Source: Leclercia sp. 29361
Lineage (GTDB): Bacteria > Pseudomonadota > Gammaproteobacteria > Enterobacterales > Enterobacteriaceae
DNA length: 64,000 nucleotides
Assembly: GCF_011290365.1 (NCBI RefSeq)
Contig: NZ_CP049786.1
Span: 1,922,001 to 1,986,000 of the forward strand
Reading direction: 5' to 3'
Shown: positions 16,408 through 23,275 of the stretch, piece by piece
Layout: every line of letters starts with the position of its first letter
Numbering within the stretch: the first letter of the stretch is position 1
The notes under the pieces: model-generated
What the model was told of the DNA's origin: nothing
Database searches by the model: none
Seen by the model: only the letters and a program-made list of their open reading frames with translations
Translations under genes and position numbers: made by a program

Positions 16408-16431
16408 AAAAAGCCTGGAAATATCCAGGCT
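16408..16431 (-). terminator. Terminator of the oxidoreductase gene
   Basis: Stem AGCCTGGA / TCCAGGCT (16412-16431) with loop AATA. On the minus strand it is followed by TTTTTATT. It lies 36 bases after the oxidoreductase stop codon. Confidence 0.75.
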
Positions 16432-16466
16432 GCGCAAAACTCATTTATAGAATGCTGCGGTAAGGA

Positions 16467-17459
16467 TTACTCAACGGTCACAACTATTTTGCCGACCTGT
16501 CCATTGGACTCCATATAGCGCTGGGCGTCTGCAATCTCTTCGAACGGGAACGTCTTATCGATGACCGGCTTCAGTTTGCCGACTCGCAAGCCTTCTGTGA
16601 TAAAGGATTTTGCGCGCGCCATTTTTTCAGAGTCCGTCGTGATTTCAAACAGCTCATATCCACGCAGGGTGAGATGCTTACCGAGAATATCAAATACAGG
16701 CACAAGCATGTCACGGCTATCGAGCGCGCCGTACTGGAAAAACATACCCTGTGGTGCCATCACCTGCGTCAGTTTTGCCACGTCCGGCCCACCGACGGGA
16801 TCAAAAACAATATGGGCACCTGCGCCATCTGTTGCACGACTGATTTCAGCAACCATATCCTGCTCCGCAGTAGCAATGACGGCGGCTGCGCCAGCTTTAA
16901 GGAGCATTTCGCTTTTTTCAGAGGTCCGTGTGAGTGCAATTGGGTTTGCACCCAGCATGTTAGCAATCTGTATGGCAGCCAGACCCACGCTGCTTGATGC
17001 TGCGCGGATCACGACATTCTGACCAGCCTGAAGGTTGCCATACTCAACCAGCGCACCATAAGCGGTGACATACATCATCCAGCTTGCGGCGGCTTCCTCG
17101 AATGAAAGGTTTTCAGGATGCTTTACGACAGCATGAACCGGTGCGTTGACCACTTCACCATACATGCCGTATTCATTAAACATAAATGAAGGGATCACGC
17201 TTACCCGATCTCCAGTGGTAAACTCATCTACATTCTCACCTACTGCCTGTACAACGCCGGCCGCTTCATAACCAAGACGTGCCGGAAATTCCGGCTCAAT
17301 AACATATTGGCCGTTGCGGTACATGATTTCTGCACGGTTGATACCTATCGCATGTACGCGGATCTGCACTTCACCCGCTGTCGGTGCAGGCACCTTCACA
17401 TCAACAACTTCCAGCACTTCCGGGCCACCGGTGCGGTTAAAGGTAATAACTTTAGACAT
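16467..17459 (-). CDS. Zinc-independent quinone oxidoreductase-like protein (MDR superfamily)
   Basis: 330 residues from an ATG behind GGAGAGAG. Medium-chain dehydrogenase/reductase fold: a GroES-like N-domain (residues 1-120, with RLGYEAAGVVQAVGENV) and a Rossmann domain (about 125-270) with the nucleotide-binding stretch VVIRAASSSVGLAAIQIA. The catalytic-zinc Cys and four-Cys structural-zinc loop are absent, as in NADPH:quinone reductases. FDPVGG and the C-terminal GQVGKIVV end fit that subfamily. A soluble NADPH-dependent reductase of quinones or enones is inferred. It sits inside the prophage borders, downstream of and on the same strand as a LysR gene. Confidence 0.85.
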   Translation of the reverse strand: MSKVITFNRTGGPEVLEVVDVKVPAPTAGEVQIRVHAIGINRAEIMYRNGQYVIEPEFPARLGYEAAGVVQAVGENVDEFTTGDRVSVIPSFMFNEYGMYGEVVNAPVHAVVKHPENLSFEEAAASWMMYVTAYGALVEYGNLQAGQNVVIRAASSSVGLAAIQIANMLGANPIALTRTSEKSEMLLKAGAAAVIATAEQDMVAEISRATDGAGAHIVFDPVGGPDVAKLTQVMAPQGMFFQYGALDSRDMLVPVFDILGKHLTLRGYELFEITTDSEKMARAKSFITEGLRVGKLKPVIDKTFPFEEIADAQRYMESNGQVGKIVVTVE

Positions 17460-17608
17460 ATTCAACTCTCTCCAGTTAAAGGCACACCTTCAGAATAATG
17501 CCGAAGGGATGCCCGAATCATTTGTGAACAATCTACGTTGTTACGAACACACCAGAAATAGCTGAGAGGGAACTTCAGTATTAATTATCCATTAACAATC
17601 CGCCTGCT

Positions 17609-18499
17609 TCAGCGGATCTGCGTGGCCAGAATATCACTGAACCAGTCGATAAAGACGCTCACTTTTGGAGAAAGGTAGCGTCTGTCGGGATACATCACTG
17701 ACACGGGCTTTGACACCGATGGGTATTGCGGCAGAATCTCTTCAAGAGCGCCGGAAGCAATATGGGGAGCAACGGCATCGTAAGTAGCCTGGATAATGCC
17801 CAGACCAGCCAGAGCACAAGAAAGCAGAATATCGGAATTATCAACCAGCAGGCTGCCCGCAGGGCGTAGCGAAACAATGCTCCCATCTTCGATAAACTTC
17901 CATTCCATGACGTCACGACTGTGGTCGCTAAAAAAGTTAATTGCCCGATGTTTATCCAGATCCGCAAGTGTTTCTGGCCGCTCCTGCTGCTGCAGGTAAG
18001 ACGGGGCTGCACAGGTAACCATCCGGATGTCACCAAGACGTCTGGATATAAAACTAGAATCTTGAAGCGCACCCAGGCGGACAAGGCAATCTACGCCTTC
18101 CGTAATCAAATCAGTTTTTTTATCGGAAGAAACCAGCACAACTTCAATACCTGGATACAGTGCCTGAAAATGCCTGAGATTAGGGATCAATATGGAATGC
18201 GCCAGCGCCAGGGGCACATCAAGTCTCAGGCGTCCTCGCGGTGGAAGTGTCGGTGAAAAACTGGCCATCATGTCATTAACTTCGGCCAGAACATGCCTGG
18301 CATGATGATAGAACTCATCCCCTTCAGCAGTAACGCTCAGCTTTCGGGTTGTGCGATAAATGAGTTTTACACCCAGATCATGCTCTATCTGCTGTATCGC
18401 TTTGCTCACAGTGGGGCGATGAATCTGAAGTACATCAGCAGCTTTCGTGAAGCTACCCTGCTCAACAACCTGTATGAAAATATTTAGGTATTCAATCAT
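17609..18499 (-). CDS. LysR-family transcriptional regulator
   Basis: 296 residues. The ATG at 18499 places the helix-turn-helix (FTKAADVLQIHRPTVSKAIQ, residues ~18-40) where the family expects it; a GTG four codons upstream is also possible. The C-terminal co-inducer domain starts with GRLRLDVPLALAHSILIP, and GCHL-type contacts are not obvious. It resembles the LysR group often found beside quinone oxidoreductases and short-chain dehydrogenases. It lies 150 bases upstream of the oxidoreductase on the same strand, so local control of that gene is likely but inferred. It is inside the prophage boundary. Confidence 0.88.
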   Translation of the reverse strand: MIEYLNIFIQVVEQGSFTKAADVLQIHRPTVSKAIQQIEHDLGVKLIYRTTRKLSVTAEGDEFYHHARHVLAEVNDMMASFSPTLPPRGRLRLDVPLALAHSILIPNLRHFQALYPGIEVVLVSSDKKTDLITEGVDCLVRLGALQDSSFISRRLGDIRMVTCAAPSYLQQQERPETLADLDKHRAINFFSDHSRDVMEWKFIEDGSIVSLRPAGSLLVDNSDILLSCALAGLGIIQATYDAVAPHIASGALEEILPQYPSVSKPVSVMYPDRRYLSPKVSVFIDWFSDILATQIR

Positions 18500-18644
18500 G
18501 TTGGCATGCACGTGCTCACCTGTTTTGTAGGCTGTTCAAAACCGACATTGTAAAGTAAACCATCCCAACGACATTATTTCTTTTCGTTCAGATAAGGGCT
18601 TCCTGACTGTCACAATGTCCACTTCTGGCACTTAACAGACAAAT

Positions 18645-18695
18645 AGTTTTGATCGGTTAAGGCACTTTTCGGCTTGAAAAGTGGTTATCAAAACT
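18645..18695. repeat. Interrupted palindrome near the prophage end
   Basis: Nested inverted repeats: AGTTTTGAT (18645-18653) pairs with ATCAAAACT (18687-18695), and inside it CACTTTTC (18663-18670) pairs with GAAAAGTG (18676-18683). It lies 114 bases from the icd fragment, where phage integrase or excisionase arm sites would be. It might instead be an RNA hairpin; no T-run follows directly. Confidence 0.55.
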
Positions 18696-18808
18696 CTAAG
18701 CAATTACGGCAAAAACAAAGGCTTATAAAGCAGGTCAAGCAAGCCATAAAATCTGATTTTGTGTTATCATTCTTATATAAAGTAATGGCTTACAATGATT
18801 GCGTGTAA

Positions 18809-18976
18809 CTACTGCTGCGCCATATGGAATGGTTCGAAGCCGCAGACCTGATCGTTAAAGGTATGGAAGGCGCGATTAACGCCAAAACCGTAACCTACGA
18901 TTTCGAACGTCTGATGGAAGGCGCTAAGCTGCTGAAATGTTCAGAGTTTGGTGACGCGATCATCGCGAACATGTAA
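18809..18976 (+). pseudogene. icd: 3'-terminal fragment of icd: prophage right attachment scar (attR)
   Basis: About 55 codons of isocitrate dehydrogenase C-terminus: [20 protein letters not shown], then [32 protein letters not shown] and TAA at 18974-18976. It has no start or binding site. The natural icd terminator follows. The 3' end of icd is the integration site of phage 21 and e14 in E. coli. Such phages carry a copy that restores the gene at one end and leaves the displaced host copy at the other. The lambda-type tail genes to its left fit the right-hand end of a prophage, so I read this as attR. Confidence 0.88.
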
Positions 18977-19000
18977 TCTGAATCTCGGGTTATATGAAAA

Positions 19001-19028
19001 CGGGAGCCGATGGGCTCCCGTTTTTTTT
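19001..19028 (+). terminator. icd transcription terminator
   Basis: Perfect stem CGGGAGCC / GGCTCCCG with loop GATG and eight T residues, 25 bases after the icd stop. It is the original host terminator, now orphaned from the complete gene. Confidence 0.9.
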
Positions 19029-19110
19029 ATTCATAGCCCTCAAACGGTTATCAACATCAAGATAGCTTCAGGGATGATGGGTTAGTAAATATTTTAAACA
19101 GGGTCATCTA

Positions 19111-20022
19111 ATGCGTACCGCAAATATCCGTGCAATGATCGGAGGAACTCTTTTACTGATGTCAATCTTAGTCCCGGCGTCCGCCGCTCAGCCACTGGCT
19201 GGGGCTTCAGAACAACCAAACTCGCAGCGCATCTCTGTACAGACCGAAGGCACAGGAACGGATGTCATATTGATTCCGGGGCTGGCGTCGTCTCGCGACG
19301 TTTGGGCCGATTTAGCCTCAGGTTTACGTACGAGCCACCGCATTCATCTTGTCGAACTTGCGGGATTTGCGGGTACACCTGCTATTTCCAACCCGGAGGG
19401 GAAGGTCATCGCTCCGGCAGTTGATGCCATCGCGGAATATATCAACACCCAGCACATCAAAGCCCCTGTGATCATTGGCCACTCTCTTGGGGGGGAGATC
19501 GCCTTGATGCTGGGGGCCCGTTATCCCGACCTGGTCGGTCGCTTGATGATCGTCGATGCGTTGCCATTCTATACGTTGACGATTAACCCTGCGGCGACCA
19601 GCGAAACGGCGGTCCCGCATGCAACCGCCATGCGGGACTGGCTACTGTCCCAGTCTGCGGAGCAATTCGTAGCGTTTCAGAATACCTCCATCGCCCGTTT
19701 GGCGAAGACCGAGGCGGTGAGACCTGCACTGGCGGCGGCGGGGATCAATTCTGATCGCAAAACCGTTGCGGATGCAGTGTATGAACTGATGGTTACTGAT
19801 TTACGTCCCGAGCTTGGCCGCATTCGGGCGCCTATTGAGATCGTGTATGCGTATGACCCTTTATTCGGGATACCTGCAGCCAGCGTGGAGACGATGTACC
19901 GTCAAGCCTATGCCGCTGCATCCGAAATCCATTTCACGCGTATCGATGACAGTTTTCATTTTGTCATGCTCGATCAGCCAGAACGGTTCTCCAGCGCGGT
20001 TGCGTCATTCTTAAATCAATAA
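19111..20022 (+). CDS. Secreted alpha/beta hydrolase
   Basis: 303 residues with an N-terminal signal peptide (basic start, hydrophobic MIGGTLLLMSILVPASA, cleavage near ASA-AQ), so a periplasmic enzyme is likely. Alpha/beta hydrolase landmarks: the oxyanion loop LIPGLASSRDVW, the nucleophile elbow GHSLGG (Ser about 128), and a late His in SFHFVMLDQPERF. A lid-like helical insert separates core strands. Substrate unknown; esterase or lipase-type activity is inferred. It is the first complete host gene beyond the prophage scar. No close functional neighbour. Confidence 0.85.
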   Translation: MRTANIRAMIGGTLLLMSILVPASAAQPLAGASEQPNSQRISVQTEGTGTDVILIPGLASSRDVWADLASGLRTSHRIHLVELAGFAGTPAISNPEGKVIAPAVDAIAEYINTQHIKAPVIIGHSLGGEIALMLGARYPDLVGRLMIVDALPFYTLTINPAATSETAVPHATAMRDWLLSQSAEQFVAFQNTSIARLAKTEAVRPALAAAGINSDRKTVADAVYELMVTDLRPELGRIRAPIEIVYAYDPLFGIPAASVETMYRQAYAAASEIHFTRIDDSFHFVMLDQPERFSSAVASFLNQ

Positions 20023-20088
20023 AAGATGACAAATGAAAAATACGTTCTAAGATTTTCAAGAAACAAACCTGAGAACATGGAGTTTCTT

Positions 20089-20196
20089 ATGACAATTGCG
20101 TTGCTGGCAGCCTTATCCGCGCTTCTGATTGTGTCGGGGCTTATCTACGTTTTGCGGCAGTTAATGAATGCCTGGTGTGAACCGGAACGCCACTAG
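20089..20196 (+). CDS. 35-residue membrane peptide
   Basis: ATG 20089 behind GGAG (20079-20082) opens a 36-codon frame. Residues 2-24 form one strongly hydrophobic helix (MTIALLAALSALLIVSGLIY), then a short cytosol-type tail rich in charged residues (CEPERH). This is typical of enterobacterial single-pass small proteins. It starts 66 bases after the hydrolase gene on the same strand and could be co-transcribed. I recognise no named family. Support is the binding site, the clear transmembrane segment and compact ORF. Confidence 0.55.
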   Translation: MTIALLAALSALLIVSGLIYVLRQLMNAWCEPERH

Positions 20197-20310
20197 GCTA
20201 CCCACTCTATTCCTCTTCACTTGCGTACACGATCTGCCCTACACCGCGGTGGGTTCCGTCTCTGGAACCCATCCTGCGTTTAGTGACGCTAATATCCAGC
20301 AGGAGGGACC

Positions 20311-20574
20311 ATGATTGACGACACATGGCTTCATCGCCTCACTACAGGCGACATCTCTGCACCAACGCCTGCCACTCTTGCAGACCTTGCCGCCGAACTG
20401 CTCTCCCTTCGCCAGGAGAACGCCCGGCTGAAACAACAGCTCGCCACAGAAGTGAAGCTCCCTTATACCAGCGCCAGCCCGGTGTGCGATATCGAAGCCG
20501 GATACGCCGCAGGCGTCACAGACTGCAAGGAGGCGATACGTCGCGCGGGATTCTTGATCGAAGGGGATGATTAA
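20311..20574 (+). CDS. Small soluble protein with coiled-coil segment, unknown function
   Basis: 87 residues from ATG 20311 after a strong site (GGAGGGACC). The middle (LADLAAELLSLRQENARLKQ) is a leucine-zipper-like coiled coil. The C-terminal half contains two Cys and ends EAIRRAGFLIEGDD. No signal peptide or membrane segment. Similar short proteins in enterobacteria and phages often carry this coiled coil plus a compact tail, but I cannot name the family. A GC-rich inverted repeat (CCCGGC / GCCGGG, about 20588-20603) follows the stop. Confidence 0.6.
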   Translation: MIDDTWLHRLTTGDISAPTPATLADLAAELLSLRQENARLKQQLATEVKLPYTSASPVCDIEAGYAAGVTDCKEAIRRAGFLIEGDD

Positions 20575-20789
20575 GGCGAAGAACCCGGCGGGGTGCCGGG
20601 CCTGCTCACATTAAAACCAGTTAAATTTGTCAGAAAGAATCAACAACAACGAACTGGCACAAACAAGGTTAATACAGATCACGAATCGACTGGTTACGTT
20701 CATGTTATCAACACCATTCTGGCTATGAATGAATTGTGCTGATAAGCGTAATAGCAAATAGCGGAACGATCAAATCACGTGGGCAGGGC

Positions 20790-20876
20790 AAAAAAAAAGC
20801 CCACGTAACGTGGGCAAGAAATACTGGAAGCAATGTGAGCAATGTCGTACTGAATACCTGAGTGATTTGCTCAACT
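20790..20876 (-). ncRNA. ryhB-2: RyhB-type iron-responsive sRNA (RyhB-2/IsrE position)
   Basis: The minus strand contains the nearly invariant RyhB core CGACATTGCTCACATTGCTT followed by CCAGTATTTCTT (20816-20848). A terminator comes next: stem GCCCACG / CGTGGGC with loop TTA, then nine T. RyhB pairs through this core with messages of iron-using proteins, with Hfq. Salmonella carries a second copy (RyhB-2, IsrE) beside yeaQ, and this gene is also next to yeaQ. The 5' end is estimated from a -10-like AATACT and is uncertain by several bases. The upstream palindrome fits Fur control. Confidence 0.9.
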
Positions 20877-20885
20877 ATTCAGTAT

Positions 20886-20906
20886 TGAGAAAGATAATAT
20901 TTCTCA
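20886..20906 (-). promoter_or_regulatory. Fur-box-like palindrome at the sRNA promoter
   Basis: TGAGAAA (20886-20892) and TTTCTCA (20900-20906) flank GATAATA. The AT-rich 21-base palindrome overlaps the expected -35/-10 region of the sRNA. It resembles overlapping Fur heptamers, and fits repression by Fur-iron as known for ryhB. Confidence 0.7.
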
Positions 20907-21067
20907 TTAACGATTACAACCCCAATGTTTGTGCGGAACGTCGGTTTATCGTTTTTTTCTTAAATTTCTCACGTGATGGTAATCACAAACTTGCAATTCT
21001 GAATCCTGTGCTAAGCTTTGTGTGTATTTGATTTGACGACAAAAACCATACAGAGAGGAAAGCAGCT

Positions 21068-21316
21068 ATGGGAATCATATCCTGGATTATCTTTGGGCTT
21101 ATCGCGGGTATTCTGGCTAAGTGGATCATGCCGGGCAAAGATGGCGGTGGATTCATCGTTACGGTCATACTGGGGATCATCGGTGCCGTCGTTGGGGGCT
21201 GGATCAGTACCCTTTTCGGTTTCGGCAGAGTCGATGGCTTCAACTTCGGTAGCTTCATGGTAGCGGTGGTTGGCGCACTGGTAGTGCTGTTTATCTACCG
21301 TAAAGTGAGAAGCTAA
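21068..21316 (+). CDS. yeaQ: GlsB/YeaQ/YmgE-family stress membrane protein
   Basis: 82 residues, transglycosylase-associated/YeaQ family, located in the inner membrane. Three hydrophobic segments (about 3-20, 30-50, 60-77) are separated by the signature MPGKDGGGF and short basic turns, ending YRKVRS. The ATG follows GAGAGGAAAGCAGCT. It is neighboured by the ryhB-2-like RNA upstream and yoaJ/yoaK/dgcP downstream on the other strand, as in E. coli (yeaQ, yoaK, yoaJ, yeaP). Members are induced in stationary phase or stress; biochemical role unknown. Confidence 0.92.
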   Translation: MGIISWIIFGLIAGILAKWIMPGKDGGGFIVTVILGIIGAVVGGWISTLFGFGRVDGFNFGSFMVAVVGALVVLFIYRKVRS

Positions 21317-21332
21317 ACCGACGCTTCAGACA

Positions 21333-21361
21333 AAAAGACCGCCATTATCGGCGGTCTTTTT
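21333..21361 (+). terminator. Terminator of yeaQ
   Basis: Stem AAAGACCGCC / GGCGGTCTTT, loop ATTATC, then T-run. It also has A-run on the other side, so it can serve minus-strand yoaJ transcripts. Confidence 0.85.
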
Positions 21362-21368
21362 GCATCTC

Positions 21369-21443
21369 TTACCACCAGCCCAGTTGGCTACCGGCAACGG
21401 CCGCGATGGCGACAATCAGCATAATAATGGTCGTTTTTCTCAC
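21369..21443 (-). CDS. yoaJ: YoaJ, 24-residue membrane peptide
   Basis: GTG start (complement of 21441-21443) directly after the yoaK stop. The product has 24 residues like E. coli YoaJ: RKTTIIMLIVAIAAV then the ending QLGWW shared in type with E. coli (ELGWW). One transmembrane helix. Back-to-back TAA-GTG makes translation coupled to yoaK likely. Function unknown; expression of the E. coli homologue was shown in small-protein surveys. Confidence 0.85.
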   Translation of the reverse strand: MRKTTIIMLIVAIAAVAGSQLGWW

Positions 21444-21542
21444 TTATCCCCCGGGCGCAGCGTAACCGCCGACAAAAAACCACGTTAAAAAGATGACCGC
21501 CGTGATAAAAATCACGATCGGGAACAGAATACCAAGCCGCAT
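21444..21542 (-). CDS. yoaK: YoaK, 32-residue membrane peptide
   Basis: 32 residues like E. coli YoaK: MRLGILFPIVIFITAV, then the FVGGYAAPG ending. One transmembrane helix with a glycine-rich end. The ATG is the complement of 21540-21542. It is the first gene of a two-gene unit with yoaJ and lies 44 bases downstream of dgcP, so it may share the dgcP transcript. Too short for usual gene finders. Confidence 0.88.
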   Translation of the reverse strand: MRLGILFPIVIFITAVIFLTWFFVGGYAAPGG

Positions 21543-21586
21543 GCTACCACCTGTCAGTAAATGCAAAACCCGTCGAGTTTACGGGG

Positions 21587-22615
21587 TTAATCGATATTGA
21601 GAAAGGGCGTTTTAAGTTTGCCTTTCTTATCGCTGTACATGGCAGCATCGGCTGCCCGCAGCGCGCTGTCGGCATCAAGTTCAGCAGGATCCACCTCAAT
21701 TACCCCGAGGCTGGCACCCGGATAGACAAGGTGCACATCCCCCAGCCAGTATTCACCAGCAATTTGCGCGCTCAGCTGCGTTTTCACCAGGCTTAATGAG
21801 GTTTGCTCGCCGCTCTCGCGATCCTGACAGAGACAGGCGACCAGGAATTCGTCCCCACCGAGCCGGCCCACGATCTCATCGTCGCCGCGCCCGTCGTTCA
21901 GGCGCTTGCCCACCTCAACCAAAAACTGATCGCCCGCCTCATGACCAAAGCGATCGTTAATCAGCTTAAAATCATCCAGATCGATGTAGGCGATAATGGC
22001 GTTACGGTTCAGATGGCGCGCCAGCGAGAAGAGGGTGGTGAGATTTTCAAAGATGGCGCGGCGGTTTGGCAGACCGGTCAGGGCATCGGTATAGGAGTAA
22101 GCGATCAGGGCGGCATTGGCTTCGCGCAACTGCCTGACCAGCGACTCTTTCTCGATGTTCTGGGCGATAAGCCCGGCGAAGAGTTTCAGGACGTGCTCGC
22201 CGCGTTCGCTCAGGGGATGTTTGCTGGAGCTGGCGGCGCACAGGGTGCCGTACAGGGAACCATCCGTCAGATGAATCGGTATGCTCATGTAGGTGGTGAT
22301 GCCCAGCGATTTTGCCGCATCACAGTCACCCCAGTGTTCGGCCACGTTATTGCTGAAGAAGCAGTCAGAATCGATTGCCCGCTTGCACAGGGTCTCGCCC
22401 CAGGGAACGCTCAGCCCTTCCGGGATCTGCATCTGTTTGCTGTTTCGGGCGTACAGAATATGCTGCAGGCGGGCATTAATATCGATTTTGGTGAGATAGG
22501 TCGACTCCATGTCGGTGACCACTTCTAGCATTTCGAGCAGCTGACGCACCAGGCTCTCAAGTGATTGCTCAGTGCTAAGCGTTTCTGAAACACGGGCAAG
22601 AATAATATCCGACAT
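21587..22615 (-). CDS. dgcP: Diguanylate cyclase DgcP (GAF-GGDEF)
   Basis: Makes cyclic di-GMP from two GTP; a cytoplasmic signalling enzyme that favours biofilm and reduces motility. It has 342 residues, matching E. coli YeaP/DgcP. A GAF domain covers residues ~20-160 (VTDMESTYLTKI, YGTLCAASSSKHPLSERGE). A linker helix and GGDEF domain follow (about 175-335) with DALTGLPNRRAIFEN, the metal-binding DLDDFKLINDRFGH and the active-site GRLGGDEFLVA. No RxxD inhibitory motif is evident just before GGDEF. ATG 22615 is preferred over an upstream TTG because it matches the E. coli N-terminus. Confidence 0.95.
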   Translation of the reverse strand: MSDIILARVSETLSTEQSLESLVRQLLEMLEVVTDMESTYLTKIDINARLQHILYARNSKQMQIPEGLSVPWGETLCKRAIDSDCFFSNNVAEHWGDCDAAKSLGITTYMSIPIHLTDGSLYGTLCAASSSKHPLSERGEHVLKLFAGLIAQNIEKESLVRQLREANAALIAYSYTDALTGLPNRRAIFENLTTLFSLARHLNRNAIIAYIDLDDFKLINDRFGHEAGDQFLVEVGKRLNDGRGDDEIVGRLGGDEFLVACLCQDRESGEQTSLSLVKTQLSAQIAGEYWLGDVHLVYPGASLGVIEVDPAELDADSALRAADAAMYSDKKGKLKTPFLNID

Positions 22616-22745
22616 GACGCTGCTCAACTCCCCTACAGAAGACCTCTGTACCTGTCTGTTTTGCTGAAAGATTCGACTGCGGGTAGTAGAACATGAATTG
22701 ACGACATTTCATATATTCTGGCGTGGAACAGTAAATTCTGACGGA

Positions 22746-22922
22746 TAAAAAAATCCCCGGCACGCGCCGGGGAAAATAGATCTTGATTACGGAATGATGT
22801 TCTCTGGTCAAGTGAGAACAGCGCCACTCTAGCAAGGAAACTTGTCACCATGATGAAGAAATCATGGAGAACAGATCACCCCTTCACCCTGGTGACAGGG
22901 CTCGTTGGCTGAGATACACTTT
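22746..22922 (-). ncRNA. Candidate structured small RNA
   Basis: The minus strand shows promoter-like TTGGCT-16-TAATCT, then ~175 bases without a credible gene. These fold into at least three stems: CCATGAT / ATCATGG (22850-22869), GTTCTC / GAGAAC (22800-22820) and a GC-rich terminator TCCCCGGC / GCCGGGGA with seven T. That organisation is typical of an independent enterobacterial sRNA. I recognise no named RNA. Alternatively it is the 5' region of an undetected gene or an unusual dgcP leader. Prediction only. Confidence 0.45.
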
Positions 22923-22928
22923 GCACTA

Positions 22929-22956
22929 AGATTATTCCTAAGTATTCAGCAGCCAA
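22929..22956 (-). promoter_or_regulatory. Predicted promoter of the candidate RNA
   Basis: TTGGCT (complement of 22951-22956), 16-base spacer, TAATCT (complement of 22929-22934). It overlaps the region that must also hold the plus-strand promoter of the next gene, so the two could compete. Confidence 0.4.
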
Positions 22957-22968
22957 ATTCGAGGAAAT

Positions 22969-23274
22969 ATGTTTCAGTTAAACCCGGGCAACCTGGCGAT
23001 GATTATCGGTGCCCGCACGCCAGCAGGGCGTCGCAATATCGGAAAATCCGTTGAGTTATTCAGCCTCTGCCAGCCGGGGCAGCGTTTTCTGAACCCCGTC
23101 AACGGGATCGTGACAGAACTGCCGCCGGGTGCAGAACGTGCCCTGTGGCTGGTGACCGGCGACGTGTTTTCGTTTGATAATCAGCTGGGGTTTGCGTTTG
23201 TGCGCCCGGAACATCTGATGCCGATCACCCCTGAACAGGCGCCGGAAACGCTCGACGCCCTGATGTTGGATTGA
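22969..23274 (+). CDS. Protein of unknown function (101 residues)
   Basis: Starts at ATG 22969 behind GAGGA (22961-22965). Residues 25-50 and 60-85 alternate hydrophobic and polar residues around glycines and prolines, suggesting a small beta barrel (LFSLCQPGQRFLNPVNG, ALWLVTGDVFSF). The C-terminus is acidic (TPEQAPETLDALMLD). No signal peptide or membrane segment. It stops one base before the yeaO stop on the opposite strand, so the two genes are convergent with no room for a terminator. E. coli has no counterpart I know of here. Confidence 0.65.
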   Translation: MFQLNPGNLAMIIGARTPAGRRNIGKSVELFSLCQPGQRFLNPVNGIVTELPPGAERALWLVTGDVFSFDNQLGFAFVRPEHLMPITPEQAPETLDALMLD

Positions 23275-23275
23275 T

